Source: Sporosarcina globispora (GTDB taxonomy: Bacteria; Bacillota; Bacilli; Bacillales; Cytobacillaceae). Taken from it: a stretch of 64,000 nucleotides of DNA. The notes under the pieces are model-generated. The model did not search any database, was not told where the DNA came from, and was given only the letters and a program-made list of their open reading frames with translations. Below, piece by piece: positions 51,637 through 59,782 of the stretch (position 1 is its first letter; each line of letters opens with the position of its first letter). The translations under genes were made by a program, and so were the position numbers. The stretch lies in NCBI RefSeq assembly GCF_001274725.1, contig NZ_LGUF01000007.1:954001-1018000 (forward strand), in the 5' to 3' direction.

Positions 51637-53268
51637 ATGAGGCCGAAAATAGCTTTTCATAACGTGTCAAAAAGTTTTAATTTATATAAAAAGCAATCAG
51701 ATAAACTTCTGGAAGTTATTTCTTTTAAAAAAAATAAAGATAATTTTTATGCACTCAAGAATTTGTCCTTTGAAATTTATGAAGGCGAGGCAATTGGAAT
51801 TGTAGGACTTAATGGATCTGGTAAATCTACTTTATCAAACTTACTTGCTCAAATAATTCCACCTTCATCTGGTACGATACAAATAAATGGAGAAACCTCT
51901 TTAATAGCTATATCCGCTGGGTTAAATAATCAGTTATCTGGAATTGAAAACATAGAATTGAAATGTTTAATGCATGGACTAAAAAAAGAAGAGATAAATA
52001 GACTTAAATCGGATATTGTTGAGTTTGCAGATATCGGAAAGTTTATAGACCAGCCTGTTAAAAGTTATTCAAGTGGAATGAAGTCAAGATTGGGGTTTGC
52101 TATCTCTATCCATACCAATCCAGATATCTTAATCGTTGATGAAGCTCTTTCTGTTGGGGACCAAACTTTTTATGAGAAATGTCTTGTGAAAATTAATGAA
52201 TTTAAAAGTCAGGGAAAAACAATTATTTTTATTAGTCATTCTCTATCCCAAATTGAGTCGTTTTGTGACCGTGTTATGTGGATTCATTTTGGAAAAATAG
52301 AAATTTTCGCCCAAACAAAAGAGGTTATCAAGGAATATAAAGCCTTCATAAAATGGTTTAATAAATTGACTGAGCAAGAAAAGAAAAAATATCGTAGAGA
52401 AAAGTTAGACAATCAATATAAAGAAACAAATGATATGGAAAAATCCTTTACCTCTACTAGGCAAGTAAATAGAAAAATGAGCAAGAAAAAGAGCAGTTCC
52501 TTTCTAACTTTTCAGTTTACATTATTGTTTCTTAGTGTAGTTCTTAGTGCATCGCTTATGTTTGGAATTCAGCCTGTGCAAAGTATTGGAAATTATATCA
52601 GTTCATATATAGACAAAGACCAGAGTGCAGTAAAAGAAACACTTAAAGAGGAAGAATCTGAATTTATTTCAAAAGAAATTAATAAAGAAGGTATTGTCTT
52701 TGTAGAACAAGCCGAAATATATGGTGACACAGGGTTAACAAATAAAATTTCTGATATGTCTTTTGCTAACAATGTTTCAGTGGAAGATCAGATAAATGAA
52801 GAAATATATAAGGTAAAAATAGATGGAGTTTCTGGGTTCACAAAAATGACTAACATAAAACTTATAGAAAATGAATTGCCAGTCGTCCAGATAGGAGTTA
52901 CAGATTTTCTACCTATTTTTCCAGAAGAATTCTCAAATGCTTTTGAATACTTTTTTACCTTTCTTAATACAGAATCTGAAGAAGTAAAATCAAAAGTTAG
53001 AGGACTCTCAAACGAAGAAACATTAAATAGTGGGGAAAGAATTCTCACTTATTCTGTTAACGATGTACAATATAAAACGGATCTAGAAGGTATTACTAAA
53101 TCAATTACAGTGAGTAATATTGATACGGATAGAGACGAGTGGTATAGGATTAAGAATAATGCTTCATTAATTTCTAATGATAGCCAATCTTATTTATTTA
53201 AAACAAATGAGTTTAATATAGTTGTTGATCAGAATAATAACACAACAACATTTTCCATAGTCGAATAA
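51637..53268 (+). CDS. tagH: Teichoic-acid/polysaccharide ABC exporter ATPase (TagH-like) with C-terminal extracytoplasmic domain
   Basis: ATPase of the TagGH exporter, 543 residues. Seen: Walker A GLNGSGKST, signature YSSGMKSRL, Walker B ILIVDEAL, H-loop ISHS, typical of polysaccharide-type ATPases. Then a basic linker, one membrane segment (about 290-310, FLSVVLSASLMFGI), and an extracytoplasmic SH3-like domain (about 345-410; VEQAEIYGDTG, GVSGFTKM) plus a C-terminal beta domain, as in B. subtilis TagH. I start at ATG 51637 (MRPKIAFHN) after TTGGAGG; a TTG 15 bases earlier overlaps that site. Confidence 0.92.
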   Translation: MRPKIAFHNVSKSFNLYKKQSDKLLEVISFKKNKDNFYALKNLSFEIYEGEAIGIVGLNGSGKSTLSNLLAQIIPPSSGTIQINGETSLIAISAGLNNQLSGIENIELKCLMHGLKKEEINRLKSDIVEFADIGKFIDQPVKSYSSGMKSRLGFAISIHTNPDILIVDEALSVGDQTFYEKCLVKINEFKSQGKTIIFISHSLSQIESFCDRVMWIHFGKIEIFAQTKEVIKEYKAFIKWFNKLTEQEKKKYRREKLDNQYKETNDMEKSFTSTRQVNRKMSKKKSSSFLTFQFTLLFLSVVLSASLMFGIQPVQSIGNYISSYIDKDQSAVKETLKEEESEFISKEINKEGIVFVEQAEIYGDTGLTNKISDMSFANNVSVEDQINEEIYKVKIDGVSGFTKMTNIKLIENELPVVQIGVTDFLPIFPEEFSNAFEYFFTFLNTESEEVKSKVRGLSNEETLNSGERILTYSVNDVQYKTDLEGITKSITVSNIDTDRDEWYRIKNNASLISNDSQSYLFKTNEFNIVVDQNNNTTTFSIVE

Positions 53269-53295
53269 GGAAATAGAAAAAGAGGGGTCTTATCA

Positions 53296-54441
53296 TTGGA
53301 GAACAAAATTAAGGTGATGACAATATTTGGTACTAGACCAGAAGCGATCAAAATGGCTCCCCTAGTGTTGGAATTAGAAAAACACTCAGAGCATATTGAT
53401 TCAATTGTTACGGTAACAGCACAACACAGACAGATGCTAGATCAGGTTCTTGAAGTATTTGATGTAGAACCAAACTATGATCTAAATATAATGAAGGATC
53501 GGCAGACATTAACCGGAGTTACGGTGAGGGCTTTAGAGGGATTAGATCAAATTATGAAGGAAGTAGAGCCAGATCTAGTTCTTGTTCATGGTGATACCTC
53601 TACGACTTTTGTTGCAAGTTTAGCTGCCTTTTATAACCAAGTTTCTGTTGGGCATGTAGAGGCGGGATTACGTACTTGGGACAAGTACTCACCATTCCCA
53701 GAGGAAATGAACAGGCAGTTAACAGGAGTAATCGCAGACTTGCACTTTGCTCCTACAGTTAAGTCTCAGCAGAATCTATTAAATGAAAATAAAAAAGCTG
53801 AAACTATCTTTATAACCGGAAATACAGCCATTGATGCCTTAAAAACCACTGTTACTAAAACGTATACTCATCCTATACTAGAAAAAATAGGTAGTGACAA
53901 AATTATTTTACTGACTGCTCATCGTCGTGAAAACCTAGGGGAACCAATGAGAAATATGTTCAAAGCAATCAATCGATTGGTAAATGAACACGATGATATT
54001 CAAGTTGTTTATCCAGTTCACTTAAATCCAGCAGTCAGAGAGATAGCGGATGAGATTCTTGGAGACAATTCTAGAGTCCATTTAATTGAGCCTCTAGGAG
54101 TGGTTGACTTCCACAATTTCGCTTCAAGAGCATATATAATCTTAACTGACTCTGGTGGAGTACAGGAAGAAGCTCCTTCCTTGGGTGTACCTGTCCTGGT
54201 CCTAAGGGATACAACTGAAAGACCTGAAGGAATTGAAGCAGGAACCTTAAAGTTGGCCGGGACAGATGAAGAAATAATTTATAAACTAGCAAAAGATTTA
54301 TTAACTAGTCCTGAACAATATGAAAAAATGGCTAAATCTTCCAATCCATACGGTGATGGTAAAGCATCTGAAAGGATAGTTCAAGCCATTCTTCATTATT
54401 ATGGTAAATCAGAACGTGCTCCACAGACCTTTGGTATATAA
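53296..54441 (+). CDS. wecB: UDP-N-acetylglucosamine 2-epimerase (non-hydrolysing)
   Basis: Interconverts UDP-GlcNAc and UDP-ManNAc (WecB, called MnaA in B. subtilis). 381 residues. Seen: GTRPEAIKMAP at the N-terminus, TAQHRQMLDQVL, HGDTSTTF, HVEAGLRT, TAHRREN, and DSGGVQEEAPSLG, all diagnostic. TTG start 53296 follows GAGGGG. Last gene of the third glycan unit. It feeds WecC and also wall-polymer linkage units, so it may be essential. Confidence 0.95.
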   Translation: MENKIKVMTIFGTRPEAIKMAPLVLELEKHSEHIDSIVTVTAQHRQMLDQVLEVFDVEPNYDLNIMKDRQTLTGVTVRALEGLDQIMKEVEPDLVLVHGDTSTTFVASLAAFYNQVSVGHVEAGLRTWDKYSPFPEEMNRQLTGVIADLHFAPTVKSQQNLLNENKKAETIFITGNTAIDALKTTVTKTYTHPILEKIGSDKIILLTAHRRENLGEPMRNMFKAINRLVNEHDDIQVVYPVHLNPAVREIADEILGDNSRVHLIEPLGVVDFHNFASRAYIILTDSGGVQEEAPSLGVPVLVLRDTTERPEGIEAGTLKLAGTDEEIIYKLAKDLLTSPEQYEKMAKSSNPYGDGKASERIVQAILHYYGKSERAPQTFGI

Positions 54442-54557
54442 TTTGGTTTATAAGAATTTTGTCTTCTACTTGTTAATGTTTCAAAATTGCTAACTCATAC
54501 AAATTCCTCTTGTAAAAAATTTCGGAAATAAGAAAGAAATAAGAAGGAAAATCATCT

Positions 54558-54598
54558 AAAGCGAAACAGGGTTAAATAACTCCTGCTTCGCTTTTTTT
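54558..54598 (+). terminator. Terminator of the third glycan unit
   Basis: Arms AAAGCGAAACAGG and CCTGCTTCGCTTT (one bulge) followed by T7. The gap 54599-54745 has an ECF-like -10 (CGTCTAA at 54705) but only a weak -35, so no promoter is called. Confidence 0.85.
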
Positions 54599-54745
54599 AT
54601 ACCTATATGAAAGTTTTGCGTTAAAATATTTGATCGATGGGAAAAGAAAAATGTAACACAAATGAAATAAGTTTGGTAAATATTGAATTTTTTTCACCTT
54701 TAAACGTCTAACTAATATAGATCCAATGGGAAAGGTGTGTAGGAG

Positions 54746-54976
54746 ATGAAAGGGGAAATTCCGTTAATAATCCTTACTGCGGTGTCATTATCTACAGTGG
54801 GTGCATTTTATTATGGAGGCGCACCTAAAGAAACGAATGCAAATGAGAAAGAGCTGGTATCTAATGAAATTCCACAATCACAGAAGTACGCTGAGTATAA
54901 AGATGGTAACACAGAAAAATTTATTGATTCCAAAGAAATCCCGCCTACAAACACGATAGTAACAAAAAGTAAATGA
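54746..54976 (+). CDS. Small exported or membrane-anchored protein
   Basis: 76 residues: hydrophobic N-terminus (about 5-24), then a polar, acidic tail (KETNANEKELVSNE) without other features. ATG 54746 follows TAGGAG. It could be a cleaved secreted peptide or a single-pass membrane protein facing outwards. Not recognised. The next small ORF starts 33 bases on, in the same direction. Confidence 0.55.
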   Translation: MKGEIPLIILTAVSLSTVGAFYYGGAPKETNANEKELVSNEIPQSQKYAEYKDGNTEKFIDSKEIPPTNTIVTKSK

Positions 54977-55009
54977 TGAAACAGAATTGGAGGAGACTGG
55001 AATGGGGAA

Positions 55010-55228
55010 ATGATATATTCCAGCAGTACTGGCTATGCCGCTGCCCCTTCTGGCTATTCGGAATTGCTTAAAGAAGTATTTACAGGAGAGGGGTTTGTAT
55101 ATGAAGGCATGACTGAAAATATAAATTTTGTAAAAGAAACAAGAGCGAAAGTTAGTGTTGAATTTACACGCCATCAAGCGTATACAATTGATCAAAAAGA
55201 GGATGGATGGATTACAGTAAGCTGGTAG
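55010..55228 (+). CDS. Small protein of unknown function
   Basis: 72 residues with no signal peptide, an aromatic C-terminus (DGWITVSW) reminiscent of SH3-like strands, and a Gly/Tyr-rich start (SSTGYAAAPSGY). ATG 55010 has only a weak ribosome site; a better one (GGAGGAG) 22 bases upstream would instead serve a three-codon frame (ATG at 55000). The gene may therefore be translated poorly or be a fragment with a lost start. A strong terminator follows, which supports a real transcript. Confidence 0.45.
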   Translation: MIYSSSTGYAAAPSGYSELLKEVFTGEGFVYEGMTENINFVKETRAKVSVEFTRHQAYTIDQKEDGWITVSW

Positions 55229-55254
55229 AAAATCCAAATCACATAGTGGAGGAA

Positions 55255-55286
55255 AAAAGGCCGATTCTGTGGAGAATCGGCCTTTT
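55255..55286. terminator. Terminator after the two small genes
   Basis: Perfect 14-base arms AAAAGGCCGATTCT and AGAATCGGCCTTTT with a 4-base loop; works on both strands. Confidence 0.9.
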
Positions 55287-55380
55287 CAAATCATTGAATA
55301 GCGAAATATTCATTCTTCTATATATGCATAAGACAGTTAGATTTCTTTCTGATCCCTATCTTCTGTTTTTATTGAAATTT

Positions 55381-55402
55381 TTTAATCAAACGTTTGATTA
55401 AA
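55381..55402. promoter_or_regulatory. Perfect 22-base palindrome with TCAAACGTTTGA core, left copy
   Basis: TTTAATCAAACGTTTGATTAAA. The core CAAACGTTTG with central CG is typical of LacI/GalR-family operators. A second palindrome with the same core lies at 59265-59286, on the other side of the LRR-CWB2 gene. From 55403 to 55602 I see no gene. Confidence 0.5.
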
Positions 55403-55602
55403 TTTTATTTATATGAGTATTCAGATCAAGTATGCTCACATATAAATACGGTTAATGTAATTATCATATTTCTATTAAGAACCAATCCTTCTTTGAAGAA
55501 ATTATGGAGCTTAGGCTAGAGGACAAAACATACATGGAATATATTGCTGAAAAATTCCTAAGCTGGTTTTTCCTTGATTTGTTCCTTCAGCCGATACAGC
55601 CC

Positions 55603-55713
55603 CTAAATTGATGACACAACTTCCTCGAGAATGGCTTCAATTCTGTTCAGCGGAAATAGCGTGACAACAATCGGAAAGCGGAATTCGCTATTTTGAGTGA
55701 CAATCTGTTCCAT
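55603..55713 (-). pseudogene. YvrJ-like small protein, apparently cut short by a stop codon
   Basis: The frame from ATG 55713, after AGAAAGGAC, reads FRFPIVVTLFPLNRIEAILE, close to the YvrJ-family core pattern (phenylalanine, FPIVV, Leu-rich, RIE). It stops with TAG at 55603 after 36 residues, yet the same frame continues beyond as GLYRLKEQIKEKPA to another stop, which looks like the missing end. A single nonsense change is the simplest reading. YvrJ proteins are tiny and of unknown role. An intact terminator (55748-55772) lies just upstream on the same strand, which is unexpected. Confidence 0.5.
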
Positions 55714-55747
55714 AATGATTGTCCTTTCTTTTTAGATTTTATAAAAA

Positions 55748-55772
55748 AGGCCGGTTCAAAATGAACCGGCCT
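55748..55772 (-). terminator. Terminator upstream of the YvrJ-like frame
   Basis: Perfect arms AGGCCGGTTC and GAACCGGCCT, 5-base loop, T6 on the minus strand. No minus-strand gene precedes it, so it may be a leader attenuator or act on antisense transcription from the LRR gene. Confidence 0.75.
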
Positions 55773-55860
55773 ATTGTTGTATGATTTAAAGAAAATTCCG
55801 GGTGTTATTGGCTGTAAAAATTTTCATAACAGAAAATAGTATTCTTGTAAGAAATATTTT

Positions 55861-55877
55861 TGTAATATAAATGTAAT
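55861..55877 (+). promoter_or_regulatory. WalR-box-like site before the LRR/CWB2 gene
   Basis: TGTAAT, ATAAA, TGTAAT: exact match to TGTWAH-N5-TGTWAH, only 20 bases ahead of the ATG at 55898, so it overlaps or follows the likely promoter. Confidence 0.45.
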
Positions 55878-55897
55878 GAAACATAAGGAGTGAAATA

Positions 55898-58800
55898 ATG
55901 AAGAGAAGTTTCGCAAGACTATCTTTGACCATGGGAATTATCTTAACATTAAACCAGTTAGGATTTCATGGTTATTCAACTAAAGTAATGGCTGCCAATC
56001 CGGATGCTGAAACGGTTGCTGACACGGTCATTAATGAAGCATCAGAGATAGTAAATATACCGGATAAGAACTTACATAAGGCCATCATAGAACAGTTAAA
56101 AAAACTGCCGTCGGATTTGACCGTTGAAGATATGGAGCAGTTAAGGACGCTAGATCTTCAAAATACGATGATAACAAACCTGGAGGGACTGCAGTATGCA
56201 GTCAATCTGGAAAGCTTGCATATCGGCAGTAATGAAATAACCGATTTAACCCCGCTGTCCTCTTTAATTAACTTGAAGATCTTAAATATTAATAGCTATT
56301 CAAACATAGTAGATTTACAACCTTTAGAAAGCCTCACAAATTTAGGGATGTTAAGTTTAACAGGGGAAAAAATAGCTGATCTAAGTCCAATTGCAAAGTT
56401 AGTAAATTTGCAAACTTTGGATTTACGAGGGAAACAAATAAAGGATATTAGCCCATTAGCCCATTTGCAAAAATTGAGCAGTTTGGGTATAGAGGATACA
56501 CAGATTAGAGATATTACTCCGTTAAAATCTTTAACTGCATTAAGATTCTTAACAGTTGGAAACAGTCAGGTAGATAGTATCAGCCCTTTAGCTGATTTAA
56601 AATCCTTAAGTTACCTACGTTTAGATGGAAATGAAATTTCTGACCTCACACCATTAAGTGGGTTAAGTAACTTGAGGTCCTTATCTCTGAACGGAAATAA
56701 CATTACTGAGTTGACGCCTTTAAAAAATTTAAATGGTTTAAATTCCATAGGGTTAAGCGGTAACAACATTTCTGATATAGATGTATTGGCAAGTTTGAAT
56801 TATCTTCAAGTACTGGAGTTAAGTCATAATCCATTAACAGATATTAGTCCTTTGAAAAATTTGACCTGGCTAAAAACACTTTACCTGGAGAACGCAGGTA
56901 TATCGGACATATCACCATTAGGGGAAATGACTGATTTGGAACAAGTGAGGCTGGAGAACAATATGATAACTGATCTTAATCCATTATCAGCCTTAACCAA
57001 AATGACTGATTTAAGTCTGGCTCATAATAAGATAAGTGATATTACACCGCTATATAATTTAGGAAATTTAGACTTTTTGGATCTGTCATATAACCAGATT
57101 ATAAATTACAGTCCCTTCTCAGGGATATGGAATCTTTATATAAATAATAATTTCATTGCCGGCAAGAGAGACCAGTACAAGCTTGTTATTCCTTCAAATT
57201 ATCAATCGATTGTGCTTGGCGAAAAGGAAATGGAAATACCTTATAACTGGTATTTTAACAATGAACTCATGTACGAATGGGACGATTATGTAAGAAACCT
57301 GGTAACTATAGAATCAAAGAATAACAATGTGTCTGTTTCAATTGTGGAACCTTCAGCAGGAAATAATGGAAAAATAATATTGAAAGGTAGCTCCAATGGG
57401 GTTGATGAGGTTACACTTAAATTTGCAAACCCAGATTTAAATAAGACCATTAAAATAAATGAAATTGATTTGGATCGTCCGGCTGCTCCAATCGTTAATA
57501 AGGTGGCTGATTTTTCAGAGGCAGTATCGGGAAAAGCTGAGCCATATGTAAGTATAACTGCCAAGGTTAACGGAAGAGCCTGGGACATGGATACGAGTGC
57601 GGATCAGGACGGAAACTTTTCTTTATGGATTACCCCTCAAAAGGCAGGGACGGAGATAGAACTGACGGCCGTAGACCGGGCAGGAAATACTAGTGATACA
57701 GTTAAAGTAATCGTTGTTGATGAAACGGCACCGGCTGCTCCTATTGTTGAAAAAGTAACGGTGGATACCGCCTCAATAAAAGGCAAGGCTGAAAAAGAGT
57801 CTGAGATCACTGTTAAAATTGGAAGCCAAGATTGGAATGGAACTGCTGATGCTGATGGGGATTTTTCCATTAATATACCAACTCAAAAAGCAGGAACAAT
57901 CATTGAAGTAACTGCAAAAGACACTGCAGGCAATGTGAGCTCAGCTGCTAAAGTCATTGTAGTAGATGAGATACCACCTGCACCACCAGTGGTAAATGGA
58001 GTAACTGATTTGCACACCCAGATTACAGGTACTGCCGAACAGAATGCCACTGTCATTGCGAAGGTATCTGGCAATGAAATCGGAAGAACAGAAGCTAATG
58101 CAAGCGGCCATTTTGTTATGGAAATTGAAAAACAGCAAGCTGGAAGCTATATTCAAATATTCGTCATAGACGCTGCAGGGAACTCAAGTGATATTACTGA
58201 AATCGAGGTTACTGATGAAAAACCTAACATTCAGAAGCTAGTTGGAAAAACACGCTATACAACTGCAGTGGAAATATCCAAAGCTGGCTGGGACAAATCG
58301 GATACAGTATTTTTAGTAAATGGATGGGCTATTGCCGATGGACTAACGGCAACTCCATTAGCAGCAGCCAAGGACGCTCCTATCCTGTTAACAACCAAAA
58401 ATTCTCTGCCGGAAGAGACTCTTTCTGAAATAGAACGGCTTCAAGCGAAGGAGATTGTTTTCATTGGGGGATCGGGTGTTATTTCAGATCAACTGAAGAG
58501 CAGTCTATTTGCTAAAGGATATCAGGTCACGCGAATTGGCGGGAAAACTAGATATGAAACGTCACTTCTTATTGCACAGGAGCTTGATAAACTAATTGAT
58601 GTCCAAACGGTATATCTGGCATATGGCCACGGAGAACCGGATGCTTTATCTATTGCGGCTCAATCTGGTCAAACTAAACAGCCAATTATTCTATCAGACA
58701 AAAATGCTGTGCCTTCAAAGACCTATTCATGGTTAAAAGGTGAAGGGTTGGATACTTCTTATTTCATTGGTGGGAAAGGTGTTATATCCCCAGCCATCCT

Positions 58801-59137
58801 GAATGAAATGAATCAAATTACAAGTAAGAACGTATTAAATAATAGGTTAAGCGGTGTTAACCGTCAGGAGACAAATGCAAAAGTCATTGAGACATTCTAT
58901 AATCAGTCTGAAATGCCAACGATTATGGTGGCTCACTCAAATACAGCAAAATTAGTGGATGCCTTAGCGGCAGGGCCACTGGCAGCAAAGTTTAATGTTC
59001 CTGTATTATTAGTTTCCAGTACTTTGGCTGATTCACAGATTAGCACCTTGGAAGCTAAACAATCTGAAAATGTTCACCAAGTTGGCGGGGGAATTGGAGA
59101 ACCTGTGTTAAAGCAAGTAGTGGATTTAATGAATTAA
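55898..59137 (+). CDS. Secreted leucine-rich-repeat/Ig-like protein with C-terminal CWB2 repeats
   Basis: 1079-residue surface protein. Order: signal peptide (1-33, ending in VMAAN); a cap helix; about 16 SDS22/internalin-type 22-residue LRRs (about 60-425; NLESLHIGSNEITDLTPLSS is one); an Ig-like domain (about 430-528); three Big_6-like Ig domains (about 530-775, each ending in AGNxSxxxxV); three CWB2 repeats (about 775-1079; LVGKTRYTTAV, RIGGKTRYETS, RLSGVNRQETN). Non-covalent wall anchoring replaces the LPxTG of the LRR protein at 33747. ATG 55898 follows AAGGAG. Probable adhesin or surface interaction protein; ligand unknown. Confidence 0.92.
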   Translation: MKRSFARLSLTMGIILTLNQLGFHGYSTKVMAANPDAETVADTVINEASEIVNIPDKNLHKAIIEQLKKLPSDLTVEDMEQLRTLDLQNTMITNLEGLQYAVNLESLHIGSNEITDLTPLSSLINLKILNINSYSNIVDLQPLESLTNLGMLSLTGEKIADLSPIAKLVNLQTLDLRGKQIKDISPLAHLQKLSSLGIEDTQIRDITPLKSLTALRFLTVGNSQVDSISPLADLKSLSYLRLDGNEISDLTPLSGLSNLRSLSLNGNNITELTPLKNLNGLNSIGLSGNNISDIDVLASLNYLQVLELSHNPLTDISPLKNLTWLKTLYLENAGISDISPLGEMTDLEQVRLENNMITDLNPLSALTKMTDLSLAHNKISDITPLYNLGNLDFLDLSYNQIINYSPFSGIWNLYINNNFIAGKRDQYKLVIPSNYQSIVLGEKEMEIPYNWYFNNELMYEWDDYVRNLVTIESKNNNVSVSIVEPSAGNNGKIILKGSSNGVDEVTLKFANPDLNKTIKINEIDLDRPAAPIVNKVADFSEAVSGKAEPYVSITAKVNGRAWDMDTSADQDGNFSLWITPQKAGTEIELTAVDRAGNTSDTVKVIVVDETAPAAPIVEKVTVDTASIKGKAEKESEITVKIGSQDWNGTADADGDFSINIPTQKAGTIIEVTAKDTAGNVSSAAKVIVVDEIPPAPPVVNGVTDLHTQITGTAEQNATVIAKVSGNEIGRTEANASGHFVMEIEKQQAGSYIQIFVIDAAGNSSDITEIEVTDEKPNIQKLVGKTRYTTAVEISKAGWDKSDTVFLVNGWAIADGLTATPLAAAKDAPILLTTKNSLPEETLSEIERLQAKEIVFIGGSGVISDQLKSSLFAKGYQVTRIGGKTRYETSLLIAQELDKLIDVQTVYLAYGHGEPDALSIAAQSGQTKQPIILSDKNAVPSKTYSWLKGEGLDTSYFIGGKGVISPAILNEMNQITSKNVLNNRLSGVNRQETNAKVIETFYNQSEMPTIMVAHSNTAKLVDALAAGPLAAKFNVPVLLVSSTLADSQISTLEAKQSENVHQVGGGIGEPVLKQVVDLMN

Positions 59138-59164
59138 AAGCATTTAAAGAGCATTTAAGGAGGG

Positions 59165-59207
59165 GATTAATGATTGTTGAGCAATCTATTAATCACTCTC
59201 TTTTTTC
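59165..59207 (+). terminator. Terminator of the LRR/CWB2 gene
   Basis: Arms GATTAAT and ATTAATC with inner pairing, then a C/T-rich tract with T6. Confidence 0.65.
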
Positions 59208-59264
59208 TTAGCATTTGCCATCATTCATTTAAATAAGATGCCGCAGATCTTAGTTATTCCAGAC

Positions 59265-59286
59265 TTCAATCAAACGTTTGATTGAA
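59265..59286. promoter_or_regulatory. Perfect 22-base palindrome with TCAAACGTTTGA core, right copy
   Basis: TTCAATCAAACGTTTGATTGAA, the same 16-base core (AATCAAACGTTTGATT) as at 55381-55402, about 100 bases before the small membrane peptide at 59390. LacI/GalR-type operator architecture. Confidence 0.5.
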
Positions 59287-59389
59287 AAAATTATATGATT
59301 GATAGTTCTGTAATATGGTAACAATATAATATATAATATTACCCTTTATTATGGTATACTTTCCTCGAATCATTTTAGGAGGAAGTAGT

Positions 59390-59506
59390 GTGGAAGGTAA
59401 AAAAAGTAAATATAATTTCCTTAGGGTTATTTTATGGGGAACTTTATTTATAATAGAAATAATAAATTTTAAAATACGAAATAAAGTAAAACCATCTCTG
59501 AAATGA
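59390..59506 (+). CDS. 38-residue single-pass membrane peptide
   Basis: GTG 59390 follows a strong AGGAGGAAG. The peptide has a basic head (MEGKKSKYN), one hydrophobic segment (FLRVILWGTLFIIEIINF) and a basic tail (RNKVKPSLK). A possible -10 (TATACT, 59355-59360) precedes. Its stop lies in the hairpin 59489-59514 shared with the convergent small gene at 59513-59650. Not in any family I recognise; could be a membrane regulator or a type I toxin-like peptide. Confidence 0.5.
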   Translation: MEGKKSKYNFLRVILWGTLFIIEIINFKIRNKVKPSLK

Positions 59507-59514
59507 GATGGTTT
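59489..59514. terminator. Bidirectional terminator between two small membrane-peptide genes
   Basis: Perfect arms AAACCATCTC and GAGATGGTTT with a 6-base loop. It overlaps the 3' ends of both convergent small genes. Confidence 0.75.
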
Positions 59515-59650
59515 ATTTAAATAGAAACTCTGGATAATAAACTATGAGCAAAATGGCCAACCCTAAAAATATGACTATTCCAAAGTTTAGAATGTAAAGG
59601 ATTTTAATCCCTAAATTGTATCGCTCTTTATTATATTTTCTTTTAGTCAC
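59513..59650 (-). CDS. 45-residue single-pass membrane peptide
   Basis: GTG 59650 follows CTGGAG. Basic head (MTKRKYNKERYN), then a long hydrophobic segment (ILYILNFGIVIFLGLAILLI) and a short tail (VYYPEFLFK). Convergent with the 38-residue peptide; the stops are six bases apart inside a shared hairpin. Unrecognised. The two peptides have the same plan but are not clearly homologous. Confidence 0.5.
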   Translation of the reverse strand: MTKRKYNKERYNLGIKILYILNFGIVIFLGLAILLIVYYPEFLFK

Positions 59651-59745
59651 TTTAATCGACTCCAGATCGTCCCTTTTTGATTAATATACAATAATGTGAA
59701 TGAGTTAGGTTTAAAATTATCTTACCGGTTTAAATACTATTTATA

Positions 59746-59780
59746 AAAATCCTCTTTCGCAGTAAGTGAAAGAGGATTTT
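59746..59780. terminator. Terminator of the LCP gene
   Basis: Arms AAAATCCTCTTTC and GAAAGAGGATTTT; T-rich on the minus strand after the stem. Confidence 0.85.
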
Positions 59781-59782
59781 TT

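Noticed and set aside
54660-54720. ECF sigma-type promoter before the small exported protein
   Set aside because: A CGTCTAA -10 is present but the -35 (TGAATT, 15-base spacer) departs too far from TGAAAC-type sites to call.
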